Below are positions 15,001-30,000 of a stretch of DNA of 64,000 nt, piece after piece. The DNA comes from Dolomedes plantarius (taxonomy: Eukaryota; Arthropoda; Arachnida; Araneae; Dolomedidae). The stretch is taken from the NCBI GenBank assembly GCA_907164885.2, contig OU015501.1, positions 24,065,591 to 24,129,590 on the forward strand, written 5' to 3'. Position 1 is the stretch's first letter. Every line of letters starts with the position of its first letter. The notes under the pieces are model-generated. The model made no database searches. It saw only the letters and a program-made list of their open reading frames with translations, and had not been told where the DNA came from. The position numbers and the translations under genes are program-made.

Positions 15001-18000
15001 ATTTCAGATAAAAGTGTATAATTATTGATGAGTTGCTGAAATTATACATTTCTTAAACCAACAATCTTTTAACCTTCATGCATTTATTTATAAAATAGCT
15101 TTAAAATCCAGTTATGTTTCAACTTCTTCAAGATACTAAGATTATATAAGGAAAAGCTAAAATATATACATTGGAAAAAACATCTGTTTAAACTATAGAG
15201 AATGTTTTCATAGTGAGAGACTTCACATGGCCTTTTATATCAAAATATAAAATCAAAGAAATAATTACAAACTTAAATTACTCTCTTAAGGCAAATATGC
15301 AGAATAATTTCATGGATCCCTGAAAGGTTTAAACCATTATTATAGTCAATTGCCATTTTAGCCTAGAAGTTTTCTTATAATGAATACTTTTTTTTGCAGG
15401 ATTTCAAGATTTGTTGTTTAAAACTTAAACTTACAATGGTAAGATTGATAGAAAAGATTCATTGTTGTTTCACTCTATGGTAATGTTTACTTTGACAAGA
15501 TTCTATTTAAAAAATAATTAATTATACTGCAGAAAGATGGGAAAAAAAACATTACACATCTTTGTATTGATTTTCCTATATTCCAATAAAATGATATATC
15601 AATACATAATAAAATATTTCTCAAAATTTCAGCCAAATTGAGTAAGTTCTGTGATCAGGTCACAAAAATCTATCCTATATCCTTATGGAGTAATATTTCA
15701 CTATGAGGTTACCTGATGTTTTTCACAGCATATATTAAACTTTTCCTATATACTGACATTTCTACATACATCCTTTGAAGTCATATTGATCCAGAGTGAA
15801 GATATAGAGCTTAGAAATCTTTATTTGTAACAAATAGCAAATTTTGAATGTATCCTATCACAATGTTAGTAAGATTTATTTATTCATTCATTTTTTCTTC
15901 TTATTAATTTATTTATTTTGGCTATGAAGGTATTATATATAATGCCAACTCCTGATTATGACACACCTTTTGTAAAACTTTTCATATGTCCAGAAGATAT
16001 AAGAGGAGGAACAGGCTTCTCAGATGCTGCATTCTCAGGAATTCCAGTTTCTGTCTGCTGTTCTTTCAAAGGCTCATATTTACCATTTCCTTTATATTCA
16101 TCTGATATGTCAGGAGATTTTCTTTCTTGTGGACAATGTACAGACGAGCTCCTATACAAGAATTAAATGAAATAAGTCAATAAAACACACATTAATGAAA
16201 AAAATCTACTCATTCCAGAAAATAGATTCACATACTCTTTAAATAAAACATGTTAACATAAAATAATTTAAATCAACATTGTTTGGATCATTGTTTTAAT
16301 CAATATTGTTTGGATTTAGACTGTTTCTGTTATTAGAATTGTCATAACTTATTTTTCAAAAGAGGAAAAAAATATATGCTACGTGTCACAGCAAATTTTT
16401 TTCTTTAGACTTTTAAGAATATTGTTATAAATCAATAACTCATACAATATAATGTATCACAAGACAAACACTATTTACACCTGATAAATAAATTAGAAGA
16501 CATAATATTATTGAAAAATTTGCATACTTAAAGAAATTCATACCTTTCATTGATTGTCTTTGGCTCAGGCATTGTATCATAAAGATCCAATAAGTAACAC
16601 ATTGTTCTCCAACATCGAGGATGCAATTCTTTACCTTCTATTAGAGTATGCTCAGAAACAGGAGCAGATCCCACTTCAGGAATATCAATTGCAACAGACT
16701 CACTCAGTGCAAAACTCAGAGGACTAGATGAACGCTCATCTTTAGAGGTCATCTCCTGCAGATTTGTATAGCCTTTTGTTGTGGCTCTAAGTCGTTGAGA
16801 CAGACTATGGGGCTTTCGAATGCCATTTGTAATACTGGAAACACCAGTTGATGATGATTTTGTAGGTGTTGGTGTACTAAATTTCACTGGAGCTGGTTTG
16901 GGAGAGTTAAGATGATAACTTCCAGTCTGACTTTCTGAAGGAGAAAATCCCTTTTTCTCATTCTTAATACTCTCTTTAAAGGAATTTGGTCGATTAGCTT
17001 TCAGTTCCAATCTTGTTTCCTTGATGTTTTCATACATGGTAGAAAATTGATGCAAAAGACGAAGCAATGGCATATTAACTTGCTGTGCAACAAAGTTTAT
17101 ATCTATTGTGAAATTTATTACAGTTGAATGCATTGAACTATTTGCTAATAACAAAACAGCCGGTGATGTCATAAGAGTATCACTGTTAATATTACTTGAT
17201 TTTTTATTTAAAGCTTCACGCAGTTCCATTTCAATTGAAAACTTATCACAGATGAAAGTGGGAGTATCCATACTAGTATCTATAAAAAATTTGCCATGCA
17301 TGTTAGACTGTTTTCGGTTTGATTTCTTCTTTTGATGTACATTACTTTGATATTCAGATTCAACAATATCAATCTTTATTAATTCAACGGATCCTGAAAT
17401 GGATATTTTGGGGCCAAACATGCTGCTAAATGATGCAATATGAGACTGATTTGGTACACCAATGCTGTTCAAAAGAGGTTGAAATATAACATGAGCATCA
17501 GCAAGCTGTATACTCAATGGGGCAAAATTAACAACATTGGCTGCAGACTTATGTATTTCATTTTCAAAAACCCCATCAAAAAAAAGAACTCTTTTTGCTT
17601 TCTAACTGTGCACGCTCCAATCTTTTTTGATTATTGGTAAGTCGAATGTACTCTTGCTGCCTTGCCATCCAGTTATATAAATCTTCATCAACTTGATCAG
17701 CATCTCTATTTAAAAAACCCTTTTGTGGTGTACCAAATACAGATGACTGCAAATTTGGCTCAACACTAGATAAACTCCATGTAGTAGATTTCAAACTTTG
17801 TCTACTGTCATTCCTTCTTAGCTTTGAAATAGAATTTATTCCATACTGTTGAAAAGCAAAGCCATTTGTCTTGCCATTCATAACTCCAGCATAACGGCCA
17901 GGTGAATCAAGTGGACCACCTAAAAGTGGAAATGCTACACTTGCTCTAGATGTGCGAGGAGGATAACTTGGAAGCTTTCTTCTAGCTTTTGGTGCTCCAG

Positions 18001-21000
18001 AGCCACTGCTGACCCCTTCTTCTGTGAGTTCTTGAAGACTACTACTAGATCCTGACCCTGTTTCAGGACTAGAATATGACTTAACAGGTATTGTTTCACT
18101 TGCTACTTTTAAACCCTGGCCAACTGTTAAAGAACCACCCTCTGCAATCAGCAAATTAGTAGTTTCATCAGTAACTTCACATTCATCCATAGATACCTTA
18201 TCACCATCATCATGACTGGACAGTAGGGCATCAATGTTTGGAGAAGATAATGATATATTAAGAGGTTGCATGTTTTTACGAAATCTAATATTTTGTTCAA
18301 CTAGGAATGGCATGTACAGAACATTTTTCCATTGGCGACTAAGAGCTATTAATCCTCGATATAAAGTCTTTGAAGGAGGGATATACTCATTTATTAAATT
18401 TTCTTCTACTGCATCAAGGTCCACTTGTTTTAAATATCTTCTTAACACAATTAAAAGTTGACAAGAAGGGTCCTCTTGAAGAGTTTTAGCCAAAGGAGAT
18501 AACTTATATGTAAGATATTTACTCTGCAAAATAAGGTTTTCTCAATAAATTTCTGTCATATAAAACGAAAATCAGACAATAATTAAATGACACAAAAAAA
18601 AACTGACAATACTTTATCACAGAATAATATAAACAATGCTCTACTTCCACTTAAAAAATTCTGTCACATAGTTTTGGCAAATATGTATGTCTTTAAAAAA
18701 AATACCATAATGAAAAACTTATTTCATTCATTATTTCGAATCCCAAAGGTTTTCTTTATAAATTTGTGTCATATAAAATATATGTAAGGGGATATAATAT
18801 AACCTTAATCAAAAACATAGCAAGGTATACCGGGGAGAGATTGCAACTATTTTATTTTCTTAAATTCTGAATAATTTTTAAATAACTGTTTTGTTAGTGT
18901 GATTTTTTAGAATTTTAGTCAGAGTTTAATATCTGAAAATGATTGAATAAATAGTTTAACTAAAATACAATATTTTGTTCTGGTATAAATCATATATCAA
19001 ATCATTATAAATGTAACCAGAATTAATAAGAGAAATGTAATTTTTAAAGGCTAGTATATTATTTTCTGTTGTCTTTCACTTTCATTTCAGGGATTATCAT
19101 TTACTAATTACATTTATTTAAATTTATCTCATACAAATATATCTTCTACATTTATAATGTCCAATAATTGTGATGGTAGGGCATTTATATAAATGGTAAC
19201 ACAGAAAATATGCTAGCAAATAATATCACTCATGTATACTAAAAAAGCATATGTTTAAAAATACAGATAATGGTGACTGCTAGCCTGTACTTCACATAAC
19301 ATAAACAAATTAAACATTTTTTATGAACAAAACTTGAATTTAGAAGATAGAAAATGCATTGATAGTTACTTTTATTGGCATATGTATGCTTTGCACATCT
19401 AACGCTTCTGCCATCAAACAGGCCATTGCTGCTGCAGTGCGCAGACTTGATTCCTTGGCCATTTTTCTTATTGACACTATGAAACGATCACTTGGTTTCA
19501 GCCAAGCATTAATTGATGGAGTGGCTGTACTGAGTAAATGCCAGTCTAACCTAAAAAAAAAAAAAGAAAAACACAGTACAGGAAAAATTTTTAACACATT
19601 GGCAACAAAAATTTGTTCTTCTATTCAATATTTTTTTTATTCTGTTAAAATTTAAAAATTAACATCTTCAAACAAATATACTTTTTTCAATTTAACAATT
19701 TTAAAGTATAAAATTCAACAGTTTAACTGTTTAGACAGCTTAGCTAATGACAGCCTTTGTAATTTGTTTAGTTTCAATAAGAAGAGAAAAAGTAATCTCA
19801 AACTTTATCACTATAGAATAGAAGAGACATTTGAATTTCTCCATATTACATCATGCCTATTACAATAAATTAAAGGAAGAAGAATCAAAGAATTATTACC
19901 TGGTAAAGTCAATTTTGCGGGTGTTTGGAGTCCTTGGAGGAGCAGCAAAATTGAACCAAACAGTTTTCAACTCAATAATAAAAGATGAAGCATCTCCTTT
20001 TAAGTGCCTCTGATCAGGATCAGGCTTAGCTTTTTCTATGCTAGAATAACTTCCCCTTTCAAATGCACCTGATGGAAATGAGACTGGAGTATCCCAAGGC
20101 TGGTCACAGTTAAAAGATGAATGGCTTTGTTTAGATGGTGAAGGCTGATCCACAGACTTGGATATTTTCCTTTTTAAAACATTATAATCATTACCTGTTA
20201 TATGTGTTGATTTATCCTCAACTTCTGGAGCAGTTTCTTTATCAACTTCAATATATTTTTGTGTATCATAACCACATCGTTTCACAAATTTCAAGGCAAT
20301 ATCTTCAAGTCCACATTCAAACATAATAAAACCCATTTTCTCTTCATCTAAATATTGATTCCAGTCAGCATCAACAAAAAAATCTTGCTTTTCACCTTGC
20401 TTACCAATCTGTCTATTCAAAGTACAGTAATTTTCAAAAGTAAATTGAACTTTACTCCTATGGCAAGGAATGACAGTTAACATAGCTTCTTTTAAAATGC
20501 TACTATTATTTTTTAATCTCCGTAACTGACAATGAATATAAGTTACTGAAGCAGATAATATAGTTTCTTCCTGCTGTGCTTCACTTCGTTCAACAGTTAA
20601 CAGCTCAGTTGGCAGTGAATCAGTTTTAGCATTTTTTGTAGAATGTTCACCAATTTTTGAACGTACCATACTACCATTACAATAATCTGTAAATGTCTGA
20701 ATAACTTTCTTGGTCTGACAACTGTGAGAAAGTTGGACAACAGTGTTATCAATGCATATAGAAAGTAATGACATGCATGTCAAATCCTTCAGATTGTCTA
20801 AAGCGGAAAATGCAATTACTTCTTCAACAATTGATGCTTGCATAATACTTATATTTACCTATGATGAAAAGAGAAAAAATATGAGCATTCACATACCTTA
20901 CAGAAATTTCCTATATATGCAATATAATAATTTTACTCAAACATAATACTTAATACACTACATGAAAAAGATTTTAAACATGCAAGAATTTTTAACCATT

Positions 21001-24000
21001 ACATTAGTTACACCTGTAAGCGGGTGCGGTGGTCCAGTTAGTAAGAGCAGAGGACCAGTGATCTGAACGTCCCTGGTTCGATGCTCATTGCTGCAAATCT
21101 ACCATGTTCATTAATAGTGGCTGGGGTACGTAAAATAGGTCGTGGCTACAATGTCCTCCAAGTTCTCAAATTTACCTCTGGAGGAATGGGTTCAGGTGTT
21201 CCAGTCTCATCACTTGACTTGGTTCAAAATTACAGGACTGATGTCCTTCAAAGTCAAGTCGGACTTCAGCCCTAGTGGTACCTTGCCTTAAAGTGAAGCT
21301 GCTTACTACCCTTCGCCAAGGACCTAGGATTTGGCTTTCCCACACCAAGGGGTTTAGAAACAACAACACACCTGTATCTAAATATGTATCAATTCAGAAA
21401 AATGCATTAATTTCACTACATGACAATCAAACACACAGAACAAAATATATTTCCATTGACACTCAAATCTCAGCTGTTGATTTAATTGAATGGAATCATG
21501 TTCATTATTTGTTTGTGTTATTCTGCATTTTCTTTATAAATGCAAGTCTAAAGTTTGTGTTCTTTTTGCTAGTTAAAACACTTATAACCAAATTAAAATT
21601 CTTTATATTGCCTTTTAATGTATTTAGCATGTATGTTGTGAGACTGCTTCCAAGGCAAATATTATATTTTGCCATGCATTTATTTAATGTTGACATGCCT
21701 GACAATTACTTAGATAAGACTTTTAGACTATGCTTATGAGGAACACACATCTTTTTAATATCCACAATAATAATTTGGAATGACAAGTACATTTGAACTT
21801 ATTAATACAGTTCATCATCAGGCTTGGTAATATTAGGCATGACAGTCTAAATGAAAAATTCATATATGCATGACAGTCTAAATGAAAAATTCATATATGC
21901 ATTAAGTGAAACTTTTTAATAAAATCAAAATCTTCAGTAACTGATTCTGAATTATTTTTTTTCAGTTTAAATTAACATGGAAAGATTATGAAATGGTTTG
22001 TAATAATATATATGGGAAAATTACAAAATATTCCTGATACTACCTATGATTTCTGAGGCTACATTGCTGTTTATACTTTTTACTGATAACAGAAATATAT
22101 TATACACCAATTCTTACGGAATATCTTCTATTATTATAAGATGAGTTCAAATAAACTTACAAATCAACATATAGATTTATTATTTAAAACTTGGTTTGAA
22201 AAACCTAAGAGATTGATTTGCCAGATATAAAGCAAACTTTTTTTAATTAATAATGATTGAAATATATATTAATCAGTAACATGTTAATAATAAAAATACG
22301 AATTATCAGATTGCTTTTTTTTTAGCAGGTGATTTTAATTGGACAAATTTAATTGTAACAAGCTAACAAACCTAAAATGTCATAACACTTGTCTTCTTCA
22401 TCTGTAATAACATTTTGTCACAAGAGGAAGGGAATAATTTTTTTTTATAACATTTTTCATTTTAAGGCAATCGTTTTCAAGAAAGGCTCCAAATTCATGT
22501 TTTGCCAAAAAGTTAAAGCTTATTACTAATCAGAGGTTACTTCATTACTTCATATTAATTTCAATACTGAGAGATAGATTTGCAATTTAAGGTATGGGCA
22601 TCTTCTAGTAAATGGATTGATTTAGCACATTCAGCAAGTATGGTTAGGGCAGCATACACACAATTAAATGACTACTCAATAACTTAACAATTAAATAACT
22701 TAAAAATAACTATAATTACCAGGCAAGAACAATTAAATTTTAAACAAAAACACTTACCTTAGCCACTTTAATTAATGTCTTTGTATGAAAAGCTTTAGTC
22801 TCTTCAAAACTATTGCCAAGGTTTTCTGAACTATCTTTGGCACATTTTCCTCCACCGCTTGTGGATTTCTTTTTATTTTTTTCAACTATTTGTGCACGAA
22901 GCTGGCTTAAATGAAGTACTTTCTCTTTCTTCAATTGATTATGCTTTTGGACTTCACGAGAACACAGCACATGCAATTGATTTATAACAGTAAGAGGATG
23001 AAGTTGCGATAATACTGGAGTAACAACATCAATAAAGCTGTAACAGACCAAAATTATAAGGATCTAGACACAATATCTTGAATATAAAAAACATAATCAG
23101 ATGAAATGTAGATACTTTATTCAAAATGAAATTAAAAAACCTTTGAACAAAAACGTTTCTTAGGAAATGAATTTGAAACATTTTTAATGACACAAATTTT
23201 AAATGCTTCAGACATAATTTTGACTATATGATACTTGTGATATTAAAAAATAATTATGAGAAAGAAATATAATTTTTTAATCCATCTTGTATTTTCTTTT
23301 AAGTTTACCAGTCTGAAACCATTTCCATGCTTTTTCATTAATAAACTTTTTGAAATTGATATATAATAGATTTATTCATTTTTCCAATTTTCACTGTGAG
23401 CATTACACTGCTAAGGAAAACACAAAATTTCTATTGCATTAGATAAATTTCAATATAATGAATCTTAATTTTACTTTTTCTTTGCAGGGTCTTGGCCTAG
23501 TCTTACTCCTGAATGAGTAAGTATTAAAAGTTCTTATTAAACCTAATTAAACCTAAAGTATTTTCTGAAAGCTGGTTGTACCCATGCAGGTTACAATGCA
23601 ACGATTAGTTTTTTCAACCAAATTCTCCACATGCCTTCGGGTAGGTTGGTTACTCTTTGGGATCACTTTTTCTTTGCTAAGTTCATGTCATATTTATTAA
23701 CAACCATTTCTTAAAGCCTTCAAAAATGTAATGAGGTGGTCAATAAATGAATAAATCAGACATTTTTTAAGTAAACTTAAATCTGCTTTTTTTTCTCTTC
23801 AAGTTCTTTCCATAATTTAATGAATGTAAATGAAAAGCAAAGCTACAAATTCATTAATTCATTACTTTAGTAAATTAGTATGACATATGTAGTGGTTAGC
23901 ATCATGAACTTTCACAGATTGGGATCAGGTTTAAATCTCAACTGAGACATGGACATATTTGTGCTGCACTCATAGGGAGTTATGTTGGTTCACCCATATG

Positions 24001-27000
24001 GTACTTCCATAATAAAGAAGGCTACAAATTTGCAATATGGAATGGGTAAGTGTCAAAAAACAAGCACTTGTCACATTAGGAAAAAACTAAATTGTATGAC
24101 ATTTTTTTGAATGTGCCAAAAACAGTCATTAACATTTTAAATACTTTATATCAGAAAAAGGTACTGATAATTAATGCCATTAACCTTATAACTATGTATA
24201 CTTATGAAATTTTAAAGATGAAAATGAAGTATTTACCAACAGAATTTAATTTTACAAATAAGCATGTATTCTCTTCCATTGTAAGCTAATTTAAAAGTAA
24301 AATTACATACTGAAAACAAGACATTATTTCATACATAAGGTAATATCTTTATTCCAGGAATCAAAGAATCTGAATTATGCATATTTCTAAAAAATTTAAA
24401 CCTAAGATCATAATTAATACTCAGGAATAAAATGATTTTATTCACCTTTTAAAGCTCTCTATTAGAAGCGGAGATATCATGAAGTGTACATCACCAGTAA
24501 ATTTAATGATGAAAACATTTTTTGATGCATTGACAGCTGAATTTTCCCCATGCAAGCCCTCCTCTATAAAAGAAAATTCAATACTCTTATTTTTATGAAA
24601 TGATCTTTACCTAACAAACATTTTACATAAAAATAATATACTATATAAATCAGTCTTCAAATTTGATACACTGAACTCTTGATTATTCATTTCACAAATT
24701 ATCTGTACGGTCTTAAAGAAAAAGGTTAGAAATAAAATACAATCAGTCAGTACAAAAGTCAAGGCTTGTAAAGAAATGACCACAATGCTTTACATAAAAA
24801 ATAATAAATAAATAAAAATTTGAGTAGGTTGTAAAATTTTTTATAAACTCTTATTTAAATCTCCAGATGTATACCATCTCAAACCCCTGAAAATTTAATT
24901 TTTTACAGCAAACAAGGCCAGTATTTTTTTAATATCTGTTTCTGTGTTATTGTGTACGACCATAGGGTATGAATTAGTATGGGTAGTCAGGAGTTAGTGC
25001 ATTGCATATACATAATACATTCAAACTCATAAACTGACAGTAACTAATTAAATGAAATAGTCTTAAGTTTTGAGAAAAAAATAATTTTAAGTTACATAAA
25101 ATATGTAACAAAAATTATACAGTAAAAAATAGAAAATTAATAAATATAACATTTTATATTAGCTAGGTATCACTTAAAAAGATCTACAACATTAAAAATC
25201 ATTGGAAAATCTGCCAACTATGCGTTGAAACTGAATCATTACTACATTGCTTTAAACAAAATGAATTCAACAAATACAGAAAGGTATACCTCGTTTCATC
25301 TCCTGCTGAAAACTTCCAGGTACGAATTCTTCCTCACAATGACTAGAATTTGATTTTTGAGCATGTCCAAATTTTTGGCGATAATAAGGAATTTTATGTT
25401 TTTCAATCATATGAATAGATGTGAAGCCTTCGGTCAAAGGTACAAATTTTGGCTTCCAAGATGAATTTGCTCGACAAGAATAAAATTCTTTGGTAGTTTC
25501 TGTCTGTTGATCACTCGACTGATGAATTAAATGTGGCAAAGGAGGATGCTGAAACCAATAATGACACTGAAGCTGTGTCATGTGAGCCATGTAACAGGAC
25601 ATTAGCAAAGGCGACTCTATGATAGGCTTATCCATTTGATTATGAAGATCAACTAGAGCAATATCCTCTTGAGATGATACAGCAGATAAAAATGATGTGC
25701 TTGAGACAGAGTTTGAATCCGATGGGTCAGGATGCCCACATGATGGAGTTCGTTGTAATACAGTCACATGCAAATCACTTTCACTCGAAATCTGAGAAGG
25801 TGTTTCTTGTATATCATGAAGAGAACGCCTAGTTGTTGAGACTCTTCTTTCAAATGAATTAAGACCATTCTTTATGACAGGGTGGTGTTTTTCTTCAACA
25901 TGCACTTCATCAGAAGTTGTAGTGTCAGTTGTATCAACTGATGATACAGCATCCTCATCTGCAGAGAAATAACTTTCAGTTGAATGAGTAGACTCTGTAG
26001 AGGCAGCCCTTCGAATTGATCTGGGAGAATAATTACGAGCAGCAATACTAGCCAATGAATGCCTTGATCCATTACTTTCACCTCTACCATTTAGGCAAGC
26101 GTTTAAAGAAGCTCGAGAGCTATACCTGTTTTGTGACAAACCAGGGCTAATACTGCCTTCTTTAACATTAGATAAATGACAAACTCCACTCTCTAATGTA
26201 TTCTTCAGTTCATCTGATTTCATTAATTTTCTATCATGTTTTGTAGAAATAGGAGCAGATTGAGCCATGGAAATTTGATACGAGGATAAAATGGAAGAGC
26301 TTGATGGCATAGACATATGAGTTGGGCTACTAAATTGCCTTTTAATATTTCTCATCTGATTATACTTATTCTCCCTGAGAAAAGAAGTGTTAAAATCACA
26401 ATTATGACTATCTTTACATTCAGTAGTAATTTTATTCTGATGAAAGGGACAAAACTTATCATTGAGAAAACTTTCAGAGAAAGCACTTTGACCCCTGTTC
26501 ATAAAGTGAGATGTAGTATCAGATGACTTTGATGCTGTGTCGTGAGTTTTGTGAACACTATGATGAGAGACATCAGTGGCATTAAAAGAATTTTCAGAGT
26601 GAGTAGGGCTGTATCCTGGACAAAACATATTCAAAGTTTCAGGTATTTCAAATACAAAGTGGCCTTTATGCAATATACTTTCCCCAAATCCTAGAGTACT
26701 ATCAGCACTTAACTGATATTTAGCTGTTATGAAACCATCATCCAAATGATTATTGACTGAAAAAAATGATACTCCATTTTTGTTATTCCCAAAAAATGCA
26801 CAGCCTCCAACACAGCCACATTTTCCTTCTAGAGAATGACTAGCAGGTAAATCAGCCCCCCATATAAACCATAATCTTTTTCTTTTAATGTCATGTGTCT
26901 TAAGAAACTTTCCTTGGAGAATTCCTGCATCTTTTTTCAGCTGTGATGTAGCAGCATCAATGCATATTGGACCTAAACTAAAACCTCCAACTTCTAACCA

Positions 27001-30000
27001 CATTTCAGTGGCAGAGCCTTGTTGAGAGTTTTGACCATGACTGACTAAACTATATACCGATGAGCATACAAGGTTTGAACTTATTTTTGCAAACTGCTTA
27101 AATTGAACATGCTGCAAAAGCATACTCAGTCCTGAGATAGTATCTCCTCCATGAAGATTACATGTGGATATACGCAAAGGATACATCTAGAAGAAGAATT
27201 TTTTTTAAATTACAGAATATTCAGGACAAATAATCCATACAAATAAAGTACTGATATAAACCAATAAATTAACACTACAATTTTTCAGTAATATTAATTT
27301 ATTGGTAATTTATTGGCTATATTCTTCCTAACTTTAGGAAGAATATAAAGGCACTTAAGTAACAAATATATAGGCAATTTCAAAGGCACCCAAATAAGTT
27401 ATTTTTTCACACATATGAACATTATACCTCTCATGAAACATTGTTTAAGTTTGCCTGTTCTATTAGATTATATACAAGTAAGTATATTACAAAAGGTTAA
27501 TATTTACACTATCACACACTAAATGCAAGTCATCTCAATTACAATTTGAAAAATGTTGCTTATACTGTCATTTCCAAAGAGTTAAGAAATCCTTATGTTT
27601 TTCATACTAAAATCATGTTTCTAAAATAAAATTATTTGAGAGTGATGACAAACTAAAATTAAAATTTATATAACACAAACCATTGATAAACTCAAATGCC
27701 ACACAAAAATAATCAGTGTAATACAAACATATACATATATGCATGTATGCTTAAACTTGCTATACAGTAAAAAAATTAATGAAAGTATTATTTTTTTTAA
27801 ATAGCTACATGAACACCTGAATTTAAGTATATTGAAAAAGAACTCACTTCCACCTCAAGAGCATTCCCACTTTCAACAATACATATATCTATTGCATCAA
27901 CAGAGACTCGTGTCATCCGATATTTAATATCATCAGAGTTGGGACATAATACAGAAGCAACAGAATGAGAGCAGAGAGATTGGGGCACATCATGTTGACA
28001 TAGTTTAAAAGCATATGGAGGTTGAAGATCACAATCTGCCTGCTGCACTTGAAATGCAAATAATTCAAAACCTGTTACAGTGTGATATATCTAAGAGAAA
28101 AAAAGAGTGTGAAATAAGTAATGTACAATATACAAAAATTAAGAGAAACTATAAAATAAAATCCATATCATTATTCATAACACTTTAATAACAACAGTAA
28201 ATGGGACTTCATTTTATAGGTTTAAAAGAAGAAAACCCACAGAAAATGTATTAAACAGTAAAACTTTAGAATTTTATGCAAAACTCAATATTCTCAAACA
28301 ACAAGACAAACAACAACAAATGCATTTAAAAGAAACTAATATTACCATTTTTGTGATGCATTATTTAGACGGTTTTACTAATCTGTATTATTTAACATTA
28401 ATGTGACACAATTGAACAACCATATGACTCCTACCTGCCAACATTGCCAAAAGCTTTTCAGGAGCAAATACAAAAGATTTTGGGAGTTTTGATGAGCATT
28501 TCAGGAGCACACCATCAAGTCGATAATTTTAAAATGTTTTTATACACATACATATATATGTGAGTGTGTACAAACTTATAATTAAAAATTAAAAATTATA
28601 AATTATTTTTCTTCAAAACTAGTTTTCTTAGCGATTTTCAGATTACACAATCAGACTAATTGTATCGAAATCTTCACAGTCTACATATAAAGTTTTAAGA
28701 GTAAATTTGTGCAAAATCAAAATGTAAAGTCTTACTTCCTAGCCTTCAACATACATTCATAAGTTTATAAGCACAATGGAGTTGGAATTACAGATTCTTA
28801 ACTAAGCAAAGCAAGTTGAGATATCACAGTAATATATGATTTCAATTACCTTTTGGTAGGTTTGCTACTATAGACTTTAAAATAATTAATCAAAATTTTG
28901 TTGGCACAAAAATTTTACAAAATTTTATTTTTACTAATATTATAAAAAATATGTAAATAAATAGAATTTCTATTAAAGTTAGTAACCATGTGCACACAGC
29001 TAATTATTATTTCTTTAATGCTTGAAAACTTGCTTTTTTAGCTATGATAAAATTAATCTAATTCTGATTAATAGCTCTGGGCTTTCCGGAGTAAACTAAG
29101 ATTTACGCGGGGCATCCGGAGTTAACACAAATTTCCGGAGATGCTCCGGAAGACCCTGAGCAGTTGGCAGGTATGACGACTTGTAAAAATCATGGAATCT
29201 ATAATTGCTAAATACTCCTGAGAATTCAGACACAAATTCAAATTTCCTGATGAAATTTTTTTTCACTATACAAAACCTGCATTTGAATTAGATTACCCAG
29301 CGAACTTTGCTATCGATATTAATACCTTAGTTTTAGTAAATGATATATCTATGCTATTTTTACTGCTGCCTGGAAAAATATTTGCACATAAATATTTTAA
29401 AATTCCCACATTCCTGCTTTTTACCGAGTATTTGATGCTATTCCTTTATTTCTCAATTCTGTCTTTTCAGTTCTATTTTCCTGCCTGTGTTACAAATCTT
29501 GCATTATTTGTTTGCTTCATTATCAGATATGTCCCTTTGCACACTGGTGGCCATAAAATTTTTCCCCTTGTTCTCACACATGCGATTCCCCTTTCATGTG
29601 CCTGCAGCTTTTCATGACATTCTTCAGGAAATTTATGTAGTTTTCCCAGTTTATATCAAACAGTTTGATGATCTTTACATTTGTGGGCTGTCCATAGAAA
29701 CAGTCCCATTTGGTATTACAGACTAAAGTAACTTAATTTAGGTAAGTTTCTCTTTTTATTTTTGTTATATAATTATGAATCATTATAGTAGAAGCATTAT
29801 TTTTCTTGAAGTTCTGTTTTGTTCTTGCTTTACCATATCTTTGACTGAGGGATGAATGTTTTTCAATGTTCTCCATTTCTTATAAATTTCTTACAAATTT
29901 AATTTTTGTTAAATTAAACATTTAGTTGGGATTACATTAAGGAAAATATATTTTAATGGTTTTTCTTTGTCTAAAAAAGTTTTTTTTAATGAAAACAAGC

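Larger units (their letters stand above)
20859..22757 (-). other. BLTP1 intron 12 with SINE and tandem duplication
   Basis: About 1.9 kb. It contains a tRNA-derived SINE (21019-21367) and a 31-bp tandem duplication (21839-21900). The remainder is AT-rich with no gene seen. Confidence 0.7.

Noticed and set aside
21275..21739. 154-codon plus-strand open frame
   Set aside because: Its first part is SINE sequence and the rest is T-rich intron; not a gene.
25290..27186. Exon 10 as a separate single-exon gene starting at Met 27186
   Set aside because: The Met codon follows an AG acceptor directly, the frame joins exons 9 and 11 in phase, and the first residues continue the groove-protein pattern.
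29351..29726. Two overlapping plus-strand open frames of about 80 codons with hydrophobic content
   Set aside because: T-rich sequence naturally yields Phe/Leu-rich frames; no start context, splice context or family resemblance.
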